From Nitrospira sp. BO4 (GTDB lineage: Bacteria; Nitrospirota; Nitrospiria; Nitrospirales; Nitrospiraceae), in contig JAMPUU010000007.1 of the NCBI GenBank assembly GCA_030144965.1, positions 62,001 to 126,000 of the forward strand: a stretch of 64,000 nt of DNA, written 5' to 3'. The notes below the pieces were generated by a model. The model made no database searches and was not told where the DNA came from. It worked only from the letters and a program-made list of their open reading frames with translations. A program made the position numbers and the translations under genes. Positions 53,142-62,358 of the stretch are shown piece after piece. Position 1 is the stretch's first letter, and the number at the start of each line of letters is the position of its first letter.

Positions 53142-53942
53142 TTACGCCACCCGGCACTTGGCTTTGATCAGAGCTGTCATAAACGCCAACAGCACCGCCC
53201 CGAGCACCATGATCGTGAGACCCATGTCGCTGATCGGCAACGCAAACGAGGTGGGCTGGAGCAATTTGATGATCCCAACGACGTAGGCCAATCCCACGAC
53301 GGTCAGCGTCATCATGCGATTACCCTGGATGGCCATCGTGGTCGCAGCCAGATACATCCGGCGCACGACGAGTCCGTTGATCGAGTCGGTGATCACCATC
53401 CCCAAGCTGAATGCCACCCCGATCAGCAACGCGCCCAACAGGCCGTAGCCCATCGTTCCGGCCAAGGCCCAGGCCGACATCTGACTAGCTGTCTCGAACC
53501 CCAGCCCGAATAAGGCGCCGACCGGCACAGCGCTCATCGGATGCGTGATATTGAGCATCTGCCTGGGCAAGAGATGGCCGATGACGCCGCTGCTCGGAGC
53601 TGCGGCGCCAGCCGGCAGCGTGACCAGCCGCGCGAGATTCAACGTCCCGATGGCGAACAAGAGGAGGGCCGACAACACCCCGCTGACCTGCAGCACAGAG
53701 TTGCTGAACGATTGCAGATACTCTGCCGCCAGCGCGATCAGTCCTGCAATCAACAGAACGGAGAGCGCGTGGCCGAATGCGAACCAGGTTCCCACCCAGC
53801 GACTCATTCTCGGATGCCGATCCACCGAGGCCCTCGTCATGCCGTCGATGGCGGTGAGATGGTCCGGGTCGGCTCCATGGCTTAGCCCCAATGCGCAGGC
53901 GAGACCGAGTAAGGGCCAGAGACTGCCGTCAGCTGGATTCAT
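53142..53942 (-). CDS. NiCoT-family cobalt/nickel transporter
   Basis: 266 residues, about seven or eight helices. The signature in TM2 is LSHGADPDHLTAIDGMTR (His22, Asp25, Asp27, His28), with FGHALSV, LGFETASQ and VITDSINGLVV in later helices, as in HoxN/NixA/NhlF permeases. In this setting Co2+ for corrin synthesis is the likely substrate. The ATG at 53942 is preferred (AGGG upstream); a GTG two codons earlier is possible. It follows cobQ by 50 bases. Confidence 0.9.
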   Translation of the reverse strand: MNPADGSLWPLLGLACALGLSHGADPDHLTAIDGMTRASVDRHPRMSRWVGTWFAFGHALSVLLIAGLIALAAEYLQSFSNSVLQVSGVLSALLLFAIGTLNLARLVTLPAGAAAPSSGVIGHLLPRQMLNITHPMSAVPVGALFGLGFETASQMSAWALAGTMGYGLLGALLIGVAFSLGMVITDSINGLVVRRMYLAATTMAIQGNRMMTLTVVGLAYVVGIIKLLQPTSFALPISDMGLTIMVLGAVLLAFMTALIKAKCRVA

Positions 53943-53992
53943 AGACACCCTTGTGGATTGTGGCTCTCACACCGAAAATCATGACGCATCCT

Positions 53993-55543
53993 TCACCTGG
54001 GAGAAACCGAGCAGAGGCCGGTGAGACGCCAGAGCAGCTCGCAGTCGATGTGCTCACGAACCACGGCTTCCAGCCGGTCATACTCAGCCTGCTTCGAAGG
54101 GATGCGTTGAATCGAGGCTGGCTCCGAAAGCCCCTTGCGCCGGCGCAGGAAGGAAAGAGTCCTCGCCCTGATCACCTCATTCTCGAACAGGCCGTGCAAC
54201 ATGGTGCCCACCACCATACCGTTGCTACTGATGGCCCCGTCGCTGCGCACCTCCATCCGCCCGTTCCGCGACCGAATCTCGAAGGGGCTCGCCTGCCTGT
54301 TCCTAGGGTCCACCATCCCCATGTGGATTTCGTACCCCCTGACCTCCCCTTCGACAGCCGCGCCATCGGTGAGGAACGAGGGACGCAACACGCGGGCCAG
54401 AACCTGTGCCGTAATTTTCTCCCGCTCGAAGCGGGTCCGCAGGGCAAGCAGTCCCAACCCGCGCACCTGAACTTCTGTTGATTCCACTCCGTGGGGATCG
54501 TCGATGACCTCACCGAGCATTTGGCACCCACCGCAAAGGCCTAACACCGGTTGGCCCTCGTTGGCGCGCGCCTCGATCGCGCCGGCAATGCCGCTTGCGC
54601 GGAGCCAGGCAAGATCGGCCACCGTGTTCTTCGAGCCAGGCAGGATCACCAGATCGGCGCCCTCTACCTCGTCCGGCTGCTCAACGAATCGTACGACGAC
54701 ACCGGCTTCATGCTCCAGCGCCTCAACATCGTCGTAGTTCGAGATGCGCGGCAATCGCACCACCACGATGTCGAGCTCCTGTCGGGAGGGTCTGCGGCGT
54801 GATAGCCGTTCTTCAAGCGACACGGAATCCTCGTCTGCAATGCGGAGGTCCTTGATGTAGGGCACGACACCCAGCACCGGCTTGCCGGTGCGTTCGGTCA
54901 GGAAACTAAGCCCCGGCGTGAGCAGCGCAAGATCGCCGCGAAATTTATTCACGACGAACGCCGCGACCCTGGCCCGCTCGTCCGGCTCAAGCAGTTCCAT
55001 CGTCCCGACAAAAGAGGCGAAGACGCCGCCCCGGTCGATGTCTCCCACGAGGAGCACCGGCGCATCCGCCAGCTTGGCCACATGCATGTTGACGATGTCG
55101 CGGTCCTTCAAATTGATCTCGGCCGGACTCCCTGCCCCCTCGATCACGACGAAGTCATAGTCCGTTCTGAGTCGCGTGAGCGATTCCGCAATCACCGGCA
55201 TGAGGCGCGGCTTATATTCGTGATACTCGGTCGCCGTCATGCTGCCGATCGGCTTGCCGAGCACCACGACTTGGCTTCGTCGATCGCCTTCCGGCTTGAG
55301 CAGGATCGGGTTCATGTCCACACAGGAGAGAATGCCGGACGCTTCTGCCTGCACCGCTTGCGCCCGTCCGATCTCGAGGCCGTCGGCGGTGACGGCCGAG
55401 TTGAGCGACATGTTCTGCGACTTGAAGGGAGCGACACGCAGTCCTTCGCGGCGGAAGAACCGGCAGAGGGCCGTAACCAGAAGACTCTTCCCGGCAGACG
55501 AGGCCGTGCCTTGGACCATGATGGTGGGAGCGCGAACGCTCAC
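53993..55543 (-). CDS. cobQ: cobyric acid synthase
   Basis: 516 residues. N-terminal ATP-binding domain with GTASSAGKS (about 12-20) and FKSQNMSLNSAV; C-terminal GATase domain with GLCGGCQMLGE (catalytic Cys about 337) and GTMLHGLFEN. It amidates four side chains of adenosylcobyrinate a,c-diamide using glutamine and ATP in the cytoplasm. The GTG at 55543 is chosen because it overlaps the cobB stop (GTGA) and has GGAGGGG upstream; the frame is open a further 23 codons. Confidence 0.95.
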   Translation of the reverse strand: MSVRAPTIMVQGTASSAGKSLLVTALCRFFRREGLRVAPFKSQNMSLNSAVTADGLEIGRAQAVQAEASGILSCVDMNPILLKPEGDRRSQVVVLGKPIGSMTATEYHEYKPRLMPVIAESLTRLRTDYDFVVIEGAGSPAEINLKDRDIVNMHVAKLADAPVLLVGDIDRGGVFASFVGTMELLEPDERARVAAFVVNKFRGDLALLTPGLSFLTERTGKPVLGVVPYIKDLRIADEDSVSLEERLSRRRPSRQELDIVVVRLPRISNYDDVEALEHEAGVVVRFVEQPDEVEGADLVILPGSKNTVADLAWLRASGIAGAIEARANEGQPVLGLCGGCQMLGEVIDDPHGVESTEVQVRGLGLLALRTRFEREKITAQVLARVLRPSFLTDGAAVEGEVRGYEIHMGMVDPRNRQASPFEIRSRNGRMEVRSDGAISSNGMVVGTMLHGLFENEVIRARTLSFLRRRKGLSEPASIQRIPSKQAEYDRLEAVVREHIDCELLWRLTGLCSVSPR

Positions 55544-56916
55544 TGGCCCCTCCTCGCATGTCCCGCGCAGGCCTGCACAAAACCCTGAGCCAGGAGAGGA
55601 TTCGAGGCCCAATGAGCATGCACATAAGACGCCAGCGTATTGCCCTTACGATAACCCTCCTGGAACAGCTCGCCTCCACGGCGGCGGCGCACGCTGTAGA
55701 CGCTCTCAACCTCAGCTTGAAGGCGAAAGTCCGAATAGCGAAATTGATGTCCGCGAAATCGCAGACCGGACGGACCGAACATCGTGGCATCCTGCGTTTC
55801 CACCTCGACGTATCCGAGCGCCTGCAAGCGATCGCGCATCTCCGCTTCACCGGGGATGAGCCCCACCATGGCATGCAGAACGCCATCGACCGTCCGGATA
55901 CCGCTGGATAAATACATGAGGCCGCCACATTCGCCGTAGATAGGCCCTTGGGCCTCGGCAAACGCCGCCACATCGTGGCGCATGGAGATGTTCCGGGACA
56001 GCACTTCGGCATGGACCTCTGGATAGCCGCCACCGAAGTAGAGACCGTCCACGTCAGGCAGGTGCGTATCGCGAATGGGAGAGAACCGCACGAGTTCCGC
56101 GCCGAGGCTCTCAAGACGCCGAAGGTTGTCGTCATAATAGAAGTGGAATGCCTCGTCGAAGGCGAGACCGATTCGGCAGCGTGCCCCCTCCCCGACGATC
56201 CGTGCCATCGCAGGAATGTCCGGAAGAGCCGGCGCGGCGCGCGCCAGCGCCACGATCGCCTCGACATCGCACCACTCGCTCACCCGATCGCCCCAGGACA
56301 CGAACACAGCCTCCGGAACCGTTGCCCGGTCTGCGCTATGCAGACCCAGATGCCGGTCCGCGAAAGCCAGCGCTGCTTCTTTAGGCAACCCGCCCAAAAC
56401 GGGAGGAACGCCCCCCGTCGCCTTGCGGAGTAAATCGAGATGCCCACGGCTGCCGAGCCTGTTACAGATGAGACCGGAAATCTGGAGGTCTGGATCGAAG
56501 GTCGAGAACCCTTTGGCCAGCGCCGCGATGCTACGAGCCATGCCTCCTGCGTCGCAGACGAGCAGCACCGGCGCCTGCAGCCACTTGGCAATCTCGGCGG
56601 TCGAGCCTTCGTCACTCGTCGGTGAGGCGCCGTCGAACAAACCCATCACTCCTTCGAGCAACGCGATATCCGCCCCTTGCGACGCGCGCGTGAACGTCGA
56701 GAGGACCGCCTCACGCCCCATCATCCATCCGTCGAGATTCTGGCAAGGCGCATCGGCCGCGCGAACGTGATAGGTCGGGTCGAGATAATCGGGACCGCAC
56801 TTGAAGACGGCCACGCTCAGCCCCCGCGCACGTAATGCCCGGACGAGACCGACCATGACGGTCGTCTTGCCGACGTTGCTAGCGGTGCCGGCAATGACGA
56901 GCCGTGGAATCGTCAC
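55540..56916 (-). CDS. cobB: cobyrinate a,c-diamide synthase
   Basis: 458 residues. P-loop IAGTASNVGKTT (about 8-19), FKCGPDYLDPTYH, and a C-terminal glutaminase domain with GPIYGECGGLMYLSSG (Cys330) and FRGHQFRYSDF. CobB/CbiA amidates the a and c acetate groups of cobyrinate. It follows bluB by 49 bases and overlaps cobQ. Confidence 0.95.
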   Translation of the reverse strand: MTIPRLVIAGTASNVGKTTVMVGLVRALRARGLSVAVFKCGPDYLDPTYHVRAADAPCQNLDGWMMGREAVLSTFTRASQGADIALLEGVMGLFDGASPTSDEGSTAEIAKWLQAPVLLVCDAGGMARSIAALAKGFSTFDPDLQISGLICNRLGSRGHLDLLRKATGGVPPVLGGLPKEAALAFADRHLGLHSADRATVPEAVFVSWGDRVSEWCDVEAIVALARAAPALPDIPAMARIVGEGARCRIGLAFDEAFHFYYDDNLRRLESLGAELVRFSPIRDTHLPDVDGLYFGGGYPEVHAEVLSRNISMRHDVAAFAEAQGPIYGECGGLMYLSSGIRTVDGVLHAMVGLIPGEAEMRDRLQALGYVEVETQDATMFGPSGLRFRGHQFRYSDFRLQAEVESVYSVRRRRGGELFQEGYRKGNTLASYVHAHWASNPLLAQGFVQACAGHARRGQ

Positions 56917-56965
56917 GAGTCGATCTCCGGCTGAGCCTTAACCGCACATGCGAACGGGTAGGTCA

Positions 56966-57712
56966 CTAGGCTCTGCCTTCCGCGGAATGTATCGGTGCGG
57001 GTGTCGCTTGCGCTCCGTCGATCCGGCTCGTTTCCAGCGCGCGGAGGAGGTCTGGCCTGGGACGCTCGTCCCACTTGTCATGAAACACCAACTCATGCAG
57101 CGGCAGCCTTGGCAGCCAGCCGTTGCTCTCAAAAATAGGCCGTTCAGGAAAACTCTCCACGAACCCGACACAAAGATAAGCAACAGGAATGATCCGTTCA
57201 GGAATTCCGAGAATCGTGCGGAGGACGGCCGGCTCCATGATGCTGACCCAGCCGACTCCGACCCCTTCTGCCCGCGCGGCCAACCAGAGATTTTGAATCG
57301 CGCAGCAGGTGCTATAGACGGCGGTTTCCGGAATCGTGTTCCGTCCGATCACCGTCGGCCCGAACCGCTCCTGATCGCAGGTGACACAGAGGTTGAGGGG
57401 CGAATCGAGAATCCCCTCCAGCTTGAAGGAGAGATACTTCTCGCGGCGCTCCTGGTCGAACGTTTCCGCTGCGCGCAGCCGTTCTACCTCGACATGGGCT
57501 CGCACCTTGGCGCGGGTCTCGCGATTCTCTACCACGAGAAAATTCCAGGGCTGCGAGAGCCCGACCGAGCCAGCCTGATGCGCGGCCATGAGGATACGAG
57601 CCAGGGTTTCGTCTGGAATGGGATCAGGGAGAAACGCGCGCATGTCGCGTCGGCGCGTAATCGTTTCGTACAGGCCCCGGCGCCAGGCTTCCGGAAAGGC
57701 ATGATCCGTCAT
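56966..57712 (-). CDS. bluB: 5,6-dimethylbenzimidazole synthase
   Basis: 248 residues. Nitroreductase-like fold with RRRDMRAFLPDPIPDETLAR, GSVGLSQPWNFLVV, and GVGVGWVSIMEPAVLR, all typical of BluB. BluB splits reduced FMN with O2 to form the lower ligand of cobalamin, so the cell probably meets oxygen. Its ATG overlaps the cobA/hemD stop (ATGA). Confidence 0.95.
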   Translation of the reverse strand: MTDHAFPEAWRRGLYETITRRRDMRAFLPDPIPDETLARILMAAHQAGSVGLSQPWNFLVVENRETRAKVRAHVEVERLRAAETFDQERREKYLSFKLEGILDSPLNLCVTCDQERFGPTVIGRNTIPETAVYSTCCAIQNLWLAARAEGVGVGWVSIMEPAVLRTILGIPERIIPVAYLCVGFVESFPERPIFESNGWLPRLPLHELVFHDKWDERPRPDLLRALETSRIDGAQATPAPIHSAEGRA

Positions 57713-59181
57713 AGTTTCCCCACCATCGACACCACCAGAGAGACCAGCGATGCCACGCTGTCTGCCTCAGACAAGACTACAGACTGAGCCCCGCATTGAC
57801 GCGCCGCTGCTTCGGTCTGAGGCCCGATTGCCGCCATCGGCAGGCCCAACAGAGCCTTGCCGAAGTCTCCAGACAGTATGGTGCGAGCTGCAGAGGAACT
57901 GGGCAGGATCACGAGATCGATCGGCGGCAAGGGAGCCGTCGGCATCCGGTGAACATAACGATAGGCAGCCACCGCTTCGATCTCTGCACCGATCTTCGTC
58001 AGTTCGTGTCGTAAGTTCGGACGGCCCTCCTCCGCTGTCACGAGGAGAAATGGCCCCTTCTGAAAAAACACCGACTGCTCACCCACCGCCTCCTGACAAG
58101 CCCCACGCAGAGCAACGGCGGATGCGATGCCATGCCGTGACAGGGCCTGCGCCGCCGCGGCTCCGACTGCAATGACCGGCAGGTCGAGGGTGGGAACATG
58201 GGACAAGACCGCATCGACACCGGCCGCGCAGCCGAAGACGATGCCGCGGAATTCATGGAGGCGAGCCAGAGCCTTATCGATGGGGGACCCTCCGCTCAAC
58301 GAGACCGCTTCGACCTCGGGAATTTCCAGCACCTCTGCTCCGAGCGAACGGAGTTCCGCTGCCATCGCAGAGAGGCCTGGGCGAGCGCGCGCGACGAGCA
58401 AACGCCGGCCAGCCAACGGGCGGCGCTCGAACCAGGCAATCCGTTCACGCAATCCAACAACGTCGCCGACGATGACGAGGGCAGGAATGGCAAGGTCGAC
58501 ATATTGTATTTTTCCTGGAAGTGTCGCCAATGTCCCGACAATGACATGCTGTTCAGGAGTGGTGGCGGAGGCGATATAGGCAGCGGGAGTCTCAGATGAG
58601 CGGCCTGCCTGAATCAATCGCTGAAGATTCGCCGAAAGTTTTCTGGCAGCCATGAACAACACCAGGGTACCCTTGCCGCTGGCAGCCTTGGACCAGTCGG
58701 TGAGACTCTGGCTCCCCTCGACATCGTGGCCGCTTAGGAAGGTCACGTCGGAGGAATGCATTCGATGGGTCAATGGAATCCCCGCATAGGCTGCTGCGCC
58801 AAGAGCGGATGAAATACCAGGAACGATCGTGCAGGGAATGCCAGCTTCCGCCAGTTCCTCCGCCTCCTCCCCGCCCCGCCCAAAGATCAGCGGATCTCCC
58901 GCCTTCAACCTCACGACGGTCCTGCCAGCTTTGACGCGAGCCAGCACCTCCGGGTGCAATCGATAGCCTATCGCTCCCTCACCATGACGCCGGCCTACTG
59001 ATAGTAGCTCGGCCTCAGGCCTGACGAGCGAAAGAATGGCCTTGGAAACCAACTCGTCATAGGCCACGACATCCGCGGCCCGCAGCAATTCCAGCGCACG
59101 AACCGTGAGCAGGCCCGGATCGCCCGGTCCTGCCCCGACCAGATAGACCATGCCTGTTCGAGTCTCTGGCTCAGTCGGCAC
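57709..59181 (-). CDS. cobA/hemD: fused uroporphyrinogen-III methyltransferase/uroporphyrinogen-III synthase
   Basis: 490 residues. Residues about 10-245 are a SUMT (CobA): VGAGPGDPGLLTVRALELL, VRLKAGDPLIFGRGGEE, PGISSALGAAAYAGIPLTHR. Residues about 255-490 are HemD-like: GRRLLVARARPGLSAMAAEL then VILPSSSAARTILSG and MAAIGPQTEAAARQ. It closes the tetrapyrrole ring and makes precorrin-2, the branch point to corrins and siroheme. It overlaps cobM by 11 bases and bluB by 4. Confidence 0.93.
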   Translation of the reverse strand: MPTEPETRTGMVYLVGAGPGDPGLLTVRALELLRAADVVAYDELVSKAILSLVRPEAELLSVGRRHGEGAIGYRLHPEVLARVKAGRTVVRLKAGDPLIFGRGGEEAEELAEAGIPCTIVPGISSALGAAAYAGIPLTHRMHSSDVTFLSGHDVEGSQSLTDWSKAASGKGTLVLFMAARKLSANLQRLIQAGRSSETPAAYIASATTPEQHVIVGTLATLPGKIQYVDLAIPALVIVGDVVGLRERIAWFERRPLAGRRLLVARARPGLSAMAAELRSLGAEVLEIPEVEAVSLSGGSPIDKALARLHEFRGIVFGCAAGVDAVLSHVPTLDLPVIAVGAAAAQALSRHGIASAVALRGACQEAVGEQSVFFQKGPFLLVTAEEGRPNLRHELTKIGAEIEAVAAYRYVHRMPTAPLPPIDLVILPSSSAARTILSGDFGKALLGLPMAAIGPQTEAAARQCGAQSVVLSEADSVASLVSLVVSMVGKL

Positions 59182-59965
59182 GAATCTCTCCTTGCTGCTT
59201 CACCGTCGGCTCGCCCTTCCTGAACCGATGGGTAAACTCCGGATCGTACAACTTCGAATTGGCAAACTCGGTCGCCGTAAGCACACGCCCCACCAACACC
59301 ATCGAGGTCGAGTTGAGCTTGGCCGCCTTGGCCTTGTCGGCGATGTCCGCTAGGGTCCCGGTCACAATCACTTGATCGGGCCAGGACGCTTTATGCACGA
59401 TGGCCACGGGACAATCAGCGCCGTACGAGGGAGTCAGGGACCGCACGACATCCTTGAGGAGCGTGATGCTGAGAAACAGCGCCAACGTCGCTTGATGCTT
59501 CGCCAGGTCTTCCAGCTTTTCACCCTCAGGCATCGAGGTCCGCCCCTCCGCCCTGGTCAGGATCACCGTCTGAGACAATTCTGGAAGGGTGAGTTCACGG
59601 CCCAATGCCGCCGCGGCCGCCGTGAAGGAGGAGACGCCGGGAATAATCTCATACGCAATGCCCAGCTCCGTCAGCCGGCGCATCTGCTCGGCCGTGGACC
59701 CGAAGATCATCGGATCTCCCGTATGGACCCGCGCCACATCCTGGTCCGCCTCGCGGGCGGCCACGATCACTTCGACGATCTGTTCGAGCGTCATCCCCGA
59801 TGAATCCATCACCTTGGCGTCGGGCCTGGCATGGGCAATGACCTCTTTAGGGACCAGCGATCCTGTGTAGAGCACGACGGGGCAAGACGCGATCAACTCC
59901 GCCCCGCGAAGCGTGAGGAGTTTCGGATCGCCCGGACCTGCTCCAATGATATACACACGCATCAT
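59171..59965 (-). CDS. cobM: precorrin-4 C11-methyltransferase
   Basis: 264 residues. VYIIGAGPGDPKLLTLRGAE, LYTGSLVP, VHTGDPMIFGSTAEQMRRL and PGVSSFTAAAAALGRELTLP are those of CobM/CbiF. It methylates C11 of the corrin precursor with S-adenosylmethionine. It overlaps cobA/hemD by 11 bases. Confidence 0.95.
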   Translation of the reverse strand: MMRVYIIGAGPGDPKLLTLRGAELIASCPVVLYTGSLVPKEVIAHARPDAKVMDSSGMTLEQIVEVIVAAREADQDVARVHTGDPMIFGSTAEQMRRLTELGIAYEIIPGVSSFTAAAAALGRELTLPELSQTVILTRAEGRTSMPEGEKLEDLAKHQATLALFLSITLLKDVVRSLTPSYGADCPVAIVHKASWPDQVIVTGTLADIADKAKAAKLNSTSMVLVGRVLTATEFANSKLYDPEFTHRFRKGEPTVKQQGEIRAD

Positions 59966-59972
59966 GACTCCT

Positions 59973-60386
59973 TTACGTACACTTCAACACGGTCTCTCGC
60001 ACAATCTGCCAAATCTCTGATGGGATCTCTCCCAGCCACTGCGCGTCGATATTGCCGACCGGCGCTGCGCGGTTTTCCTGTTTGGGATCGGTCACCAAAC
60101 GCCAAAGGCGATCGCTCACCGATCCATTCCGCTGAATCACGAACCGATCCACCAGCAACCGGGCCAAGACTTCTCCCTCGACGTTCATGGTCACGTAGGG
60201 TTGTGGAACCTGAACCGGGCGAAGAGTCGAGAGCCTGATAAATGGCCGTTCCATCGCATCGATCACGCCGGGATGTTCGAACCCCACCGCAATAAAGTCA
60301 CAGGGCTCCTTGGGATTGCCCACCAGAAAGAACTGTCCTTCCGTCTCGGCCAGAATGGCTCCGGCTAAACGTCCGACCAACGCCAT
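59973..60386 (-). CDS. unknown protein embedded in the corrin operon
   Basis: 137 residues, not recognised. Soluble, mixed alpha/beta: FFLVGNPKEPCDFIAVGFEH, PGVIDAMERPFIRLSTLRPV, YVTMNVEGEVLARLLVDRFV, ending IVRETVLKCT with a penultimate Cys. The ATG shares one base with the cobJ stop (TGATG), and the stop lies 7 bases before cobM, so it is surely translated with them. It does not resemble any standard corrin enzyme I know. It could be an assembly or substrate-handling factor. Confidence 0.75.
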   Translation of the reverse strand: MALVGRLAGAILAETEGQFFLVGNPKEPCDFIAVGFEHPGVIDAMERPFIRLSTLRPVQVPQPYVTMNVEGEVLARLLVDRFVIQRNGSVSDRLWRLVTDPKQENRAAPVGNIDAQWLGEIPSEIWQIVRETVLKCT

Positions 60387-61222
60387 CAGTCCGTCTCCGC
60401 TGCCGGTGGAACCACGAGCGAGAACCCCGGTCTCTGACCAGGGAGGACGGCTCCGTCGAAACGGTACTTGTTGGTATAGCCACGCGGAGTGACCATGTAA
60501 CCCTCGAACATGAAGGTGTTGCTCGACCCGATGATGACGGTAGTCAGCATCCCAATCTCATAATCCAAAAAGTTATCCAGATCGGTCAGAATTACCTGTT
60601 CCATATCGCGATAGGCGCTCTTCACCAGGGCCACTGGCGTGTTCCCCTCGCGATGACGCCGGATAATCGCCTGGGCATCCACGATCTGCCTCGTGCGCCT
60701 GCCGCTGGCAGGATTGTATAAACCGATCACGAAGTCCGCGCTGGCCGCCGCTTCGATCCGCTTCTCGATCACAGACCAGGGGGTCAGCAGATCCGAGAGC
60801 GAGATCGAGCAAGAATCATGAACCAAGGGCGCTCCGACCAGCGACGCGCAGGAATTGAGCGCGGTCATCCCAGGGATGAGACGAAGCTCAGGCGAATCGC
60901 CCCTCTTCCAGCCCATTTCTTTCAACACCTGAAAAACCAAGCCTGCCATGCCATAGACTCCTGCATCGCCGGAGGAGATCAAGGAAACCGTCGCGCCATC
61001 TCTCGCTCGTTCAATGGCGGCACGGGCACGGCCGATCTCTTCCGTCATCCCGGTCTTGATGATCTCTTTGCCTTCGAGCAGGTGGCGGACCAGCTTGATA
61101 TAGGTGCTGTAGCCGACCACGAGCTGGGACTCGGCAATCGCCTTCAAGGCAGCCGGAGTCGCATGGTCCTGCGCACCAGGCCCAATGCCCACGACATAGA
61201 GAATTCCTGTTGCATCGCTCAT
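60386..61222 (-). CDS. cobJ: precorrin-3B C17-methyltransferase
   Basis: 278 residues. LYVVGIGPGAQDHATPAALK, VSLISSGDAGVYGMAGLVFQ, PGMTALNSCASLVGAPLVHD, and IGLYNPASGRRTRQ are typical of CobJ/CbiH. It methylates C17 and drives ring contraction. Two Cys (about 125 and 138) stand near the active region. It overlaps cbiG by ATGA. Confidence 0.95.
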   Translation of the reverse strand: MSDATGILYVVGIGPGAQDHATPAALKAIAESQLVVGYSTYIKLVRHLLEGKEIIKTGMTEEIGRARAAIERARDGATVSLISSGDAGVYGMAGLVFQVLKEMGWKRGDSPELRLIPGMTALNSCASLVGAPLVHDSCSISLSDLLTPWSVIEKRIEAAASADFVIGLYNPASGRRTRQIVDAQAIIRRHREGNTPVALVKSAYRDMEQVILTDLDNFLDYEIGMLTTVIIGSSNTFMFEGYMVTPRGYTNKYRFDGAVLPGQRPGFSLVVPPAAETD

Positions 61223-62358
61223 AGGCTGCCCACCTCCATCTGCCGTTTCACGAAGGCCCGCCGCGCCACGGCTAAGGTCATCGATCGTCCCGCTCCCGGT
61301 TCCGTATAAATCTGTTTGGGCACGAGGAGCTCATCCGCCCCTGCTGCAAGCAATGCAGCCGGCTCCGACACCCCGCGCGAACCAACATGCTGTTTCACCT
61401 TCTCCGAGGGATTCTGGATGCCTGGCACCACGTCCAATTGTTCCGGCGGATAGGTGCGTAGCGGCCAGCCATATTTCTCGCTCAAGGCCAGCAATGCAAG
61501 CTCATCCTTCTTCACGTCGATGGTCGCCAGCTCTTTGACAGATTTTGGTGAGAGGCCCTGCTTAGCTAAAATGGCCAGGACTCCCCGCTCCACCAGATCG
61601 GGAGCCGTACCTCTGTCGCAGCCGATCCCGAGCACGAGACTCTTCGGGCGATAGATGACAGCATTCTTCCAATGGGCCGGATGAGATAAGTCGATCTCGC
61701 GATCCGTGGCGATCAAGAGAATTTCAAACGCCTCCGGGTCCACTCCCTCCAGCGAGGTGGCGTAACCGACCCCTTCCGGCAAGGGCTTCTCGACAGGCCA
61801 CCAGTCCGGCTCTCCTGTCTCCTGGACAAAGAGCACGTCGGTCGCATTCACCACTGCGGCGCAGCCCCTCGTCACATTGCGGTCCGCATCGTCGAGCGTC
61901 CACCCCAAGTCGCGGCCCAAAATATCCACCGTCAAGGTGCCGATCGCATCGGACGCAGTGGTCACGACCGACTGCGCGCCCAAGGCGGTCGCGACCCGTT
62001 CCGTAAATATATTGCCTCGGCCGACGTGACCCGACAGGACACAGATCGAGAAGCGGGCTGCATCGTCGATGCAGACCACCGCCGGATCGACCTTCTTGTT
62101 CTTCAAGAGCGGCGCGATCATCCGCACTACCGCCCCGACACTGATAATGAAAATGTGGCAATCGTAGGCAGGAAAGGTCTCGATCAGCGTAGGCCCCATC
62201 GGCAACGGCAGGCGAAGCGCACCGGCTGGCGCCGAGGCGATCAGCTTCTCCGACACGAAGAGGTCCGCGCCGGATAGCTGCGGCAGCAAGCGGGAGGCAA
62301 TCGCGATCCCATGCTTCGTGATGGCATAGACCGCAAATGGTTTGCGTTCGACGATCAT
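61219..62358 (-). CDS. cbiG: cobalt-precorrin-5A hydrolase
   Basis: 379 residues. Contains the CbiG N-terminal region (FAVYAITKHGIAIASRLLPQ), the central FIISVGAVVRMIAPLLKNKK with DPAVVCIDD, VLSGHVGRGN and TASDAIGTLTVD, and the C-terminal CbiG_C domain (LVLGIGCDRGT, SEPAALLAAGADELLVPKQI). It opens the lactone in the early-cobalt (anaerobic) pathway. The start at 62358 overlaps the cobI stop (ATGA). Confidence 0.95.
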   Translation of the reverse strand: MIVERKPFAVYAITKHGIAIASRLLPQLSGADLFVSEKLIASAPAGALRLPLPMGPTLIETFPAYDCHIFIISVGAVVRMIAPLLKNKKVDPAVVCIDDAARFSICVLSGHVGRGNIFTERVATALGAQSVVTTASDAIGTLTVDILGRDLGWTLDDADRNVTRGCAAVVNATDVLFVQETGEPDWWPVEKPLPEGVGYATSLEGVDPEAFEILLIATDREIDLSHPAHWKNAVIYRPKSLVLGIGCDRGTAPDLVERGVLAILAKQGLSPKSVKELATIDVKKDELALLALSEKYGWPLRTYPPEQLDVVPGIQNPSEKVKQHVGSRGVSEPAALLAAGADELLVPKQIYTEPGAGRSMTLAVARRAFVKRQMEVGSL

